Translations under genes and position numbers: made by a program
Shown here: piece after piece, positions 7,148 through 8,343 of the stretch
Numbering within the stretch: position 1 is the first letter of the stretch
Layout of the letters: the number at the start of each line of letters is the position of its first letter
The notes under the pieces: generated by a model
What the model was told of the DNA's origin: nothing
What the model saw: only the letters and a program-made list of their open reading frames with translations
Database searches by the model: none
NCBI GenBank assembly: GCA_012269805.1
Contig: JAAXJP010000226.1
Span: 1-8,343, forward strand
Length of the DNA: 8,343 bases
DNA from: Rubrivirga sp.
GTDB taxonomy: Bacteria; Bacteroidota; Rhodothermia; Rhodothermales; Rubricoccaceae
Direction of reading: 5' to 3'

Positions 7148-7807
7148 TCAGCTCGACACGGCCTGGCGGATCTGCTCGGCGACCTGCTCGCTCGACGTCA
7201 CCGCCGAGAAGATCATGGCCCGCTCGCGCCACGACACCACGAACTGCCCGTCGACGACGCGGGAGTCGACGGGGGTCGGCTCGCTGAGGGCGGCGTAGGT
7301 ACCGTCCGGGAGGTCGAACGCGGTCCGGACGCGGTCGAGGAGGATGTAGTCGTAGGCGAACACCGTCGTCCGCGCGCCGTCGGCGCCTTCGTACCGGAAG
7401 GCGGGCACCTGGACCTCGGACGGGGAGGTCCCGGCCGACGGCTGGACGCTCCCGATGGTCGGGATCCCGACGCCGACGATGGCGAGCGCCGGAAGGTCGG
7501 GCGGCGCGACCTGCCACCCGAGGGCATCGAGCACCAGGGCCTGGGCCTCGTCGGGGCGGGTCGTCCCGAGCTCGGGCGCGAACGTGTCCGCGGTCGTGAC
7601 GAGGTGCTGGAGCACGCTGTCAGGGTCGGACTCCTCGGGCCACAGGCCGTACGCCAAGAACGCCCCGCCGGCCATGACGGCGAGGACGAGCGCGATGAGG
7701 CCGGGGCGGAGGCGCCGGGGCGGCTTGGGCGTCGGGCCGGGACGTTCCTGGACGCGGTCGAAGGCGGGCAGGTCGCTGACCTGTTCCGCGGCAGAGGGCT
7801 CGGCCAT
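7148..7807 (-). CDS. Single-pass membrane protein, anti-sigma-like architecture
   Basis: This 219-residue protein has a Pro-rich cytoplasmic N-terminus (about 1-33) ending in the basic PPRRLRP, then one membrane helix (about 36-56, LIALVLAVMAGGAFLAYGLW), and an extracytoplasmic domain (about 57-219). The topology is N-in by the positive-inside rule. The outer domain contains LGWQVAPPDLPALAIVGVGI (96-115), VPAFRYEGADGARTTVFAYDY (134-154) and VVSWRERAMIFSAVTS (190-205). A pattern of PDL-x-x-L-x-(I/L)VG followed by a PA-x-x-Y-x-x-x-x-G-x-R strand resembles the outer domain of ChrR/RseA-like putative anti-sigma factors. However, the N-terminus has no HxxxCxxC zinc motif and no sigma factor gene is visible, so an anti-sigma role is only a suggestion. 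The ATG at 7807 overlaps the upstream stop by one base (TGATG), indicating translational coupling with the SAM hydrolase gene; in-frame starts further upstream would lie inside that gene. Confidence 0.78.
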   Translation of the reverse strand: MAEPSAAEQVSDLPAFDRVQERPGPTPKPPRRLRPGLIALVLAVMAGGAFLAYGLWPEESDPDSVLQHLVTTADTFAPELGTTRPDEAQALVLDALGWQVAPPDLPALAIVGVGIPTIGSVQPSAGTSPSEVQVPAFRYEGADGARTTVFAYDYILLDRVRTAFDLPDGTYAALSEPTPVDSRVVDGQFVVSWRERAMIFSAVTSSEQVAEQIRQAVSS

Positions 7808-8343
7808 CAGGCGTTCGTAGCGAGCGTCGCGTCGCGCGACGGGGTCCGGGCCGGCGCGTCGAACACGAGGTGGACGGTGTCGCCGCGCTCGACCGACAAG
7901 AGCTCCGAGGCGTGGCCGCGGTTGACGGCGATCTCGAGGAGGCCCGAGCTGCCGAACAGCGTCAGGGGGTCGCCCGCGCCGACCTCGGCGTACGTCCGGG
8001 CGTGGTTGCGGAAGACGGTCGAGCCGGCGAAGCACTTAAAGTCGCGCCCGTCGCGCTGGCCTTCGACGTCGTCGCGGGTGATGTTCGTCACGCAGTTGCC
8101 GAAGTGGTCGACGTGGAGGACCATCCCGAACACGCCCTGCTCGTCGACGCGGGGCAGGGGCCAGTGCAGCGGGGTGAGCGAGTCGACGGGCTCGCCGAGG
8201 TCGCCGAGCTCGGCGCCGGCGGCGCGCCGCGCGGCGGCCGGCCCGAACACGTCGCGGCCGTGGAACGTGGCGCTCGCGGCCTCGTCGGTCGGCAACGCGA
8301 CGACGTCGACGGCCGCCTCGGCGCCGACGAGAAGCGGGAGCAG
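7807..8343 (-). CDS. SAM hydrolase / SAM hydroxide adenosyltransferase (DUF62), N-terminus off the window
   Basis: 178 residues are visible, open from the right edge in one frame to the TGA at 7809-7807; the family is usually about 250-280 residues, so roughly the first third is missing. Diagnostic motifs are SATFHGRDVFGPAAA (residues 24-38 of the fragment), the linker PLHWPLPRVD, HVDHFGNCVTNI, and SSGLLEIAVNRGHASELL near the end. These belong to the SAM-dependent chlorinase/fluorinase-like fold. In most members the enzyme hydrolyses S-adenosylmethionine to adenosine and methionine using hydroxide. Its Asp-Arg-His set is known from the archaeal enzyme; the His is probably the one in FHGRD, while Asp and Arg lie outside the window. 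True halogenases are rare in the family, and nothing seen here argues for one. The frame continues upstream of residue 8295 without a stop, so the TTG there is internal. The enzyme is soluble and cytoplasmic, and coupled to the membrane-protein gene that follows. Confidence 0.92.
   Translation of the reverse strand: MLPLLVGAEAAVDVVALPTDEAASATFHGRDVFGPAAARRAAGAELGDLGEPVDSLTPLHWPLPRVDEQGVFGMVLHVDHFGNCVTNITRDDVEGQRDGRDFKCFAGSTVFRNHARTYAEVGAGDPLTLFGSSGLLEIAVNRGHASELLSVERGDTVHLVFDAPARTPSRDATLATNA

Noticed and set aside
6057..7517. Open frame of 486 residues on the - strand crossing from the membrane-protein gene into GH31
   Set aside because: Arg/Pro-rich shadow frame that spans the operator and two well-supported genes in another frame.
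7807..8343. A true SAM-dependent chlorinase or fluorinase
   Set aside because: The visible motifs (FHGRD, DHFGN, SSGLLEIAVNRG) are those of the common SAM hydrolase branch; no halogenated-metabolite genes are nearby, and the deciding N-terminal part is outside the window.

Overview
The window is GC-rich (very roughly 70% by eye), densely coding bacterial DNA. Several genes have no recognisable Shine-Dalgarno sequence, and two use or probably use GTG starts. The gene content suggests a heterotrophic marine member of the Rhodothermota (Rubricoccaceae-like) or a similar GC-rich Bacteroidetes-related lineage. That assignment rests on overall impression; there is no rRNA gene or marker to confirm it.

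Layout. The left 1.1 kb is read on the + strand. It holds the C-terminal third of a glutaryl-CoA dehydrogenase (gcdH, cut by the left edge), a small single-pass membrane protein with a PspB-like layout, and a 91-residue unknown protein whose GTG start overlaps the preceding stop by one base. Everything from 1106 to the right edge is read on the - strand. In transcription order (right to left) this is: a SAM hydrolase of the DUF62 / SAM hydroxide adenosyltransferase family (N-terminus off the right edge); a 219-residue single-pass membrane protein coupled to it by a TGATG overlap; an 84-base gap with a hairpin, a possible promoter and a perfect 12-bp LacI-type operator; two tandem cytoplasmic GH31 alpha-glucosidase paralogues (837 and 784 residues, 14 bases apart); and a lipoprotein purple acid phosphatase of the tartrate-resistant (ACP5-like) type.

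How the genes work together. The two GH31 enzymes, both without signal peptides and both with an intact nucleophile and acid/base Asp, look like a cytoplasmic alpha-glucoside or maltodextrin-hydrolysing pair. A sugar-responsive LacI/GalR-family repressor, not encoded here, probably controls them from the palindrome next to the first start codon. The phosphatase follows in the same direction after 52 bases and may be co-transcribed, but it acts outside the cytoplasm and its link to sugar use is unproven. The gcdH fragment belongs to lysine/tryptophan/aromatic degradation and is unrelated to the sugar unit.

No tRNA, rRNA, CRISPR array, transposase or phage gene is visible, and no intergenic stretch exceeds about 90 bases. 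No clearly novel system is evident. The best leads are the operator and promoter layout, the sequence divergence of the two GH31 paralogues around the active site, and the two small coupled genes after gcdH.
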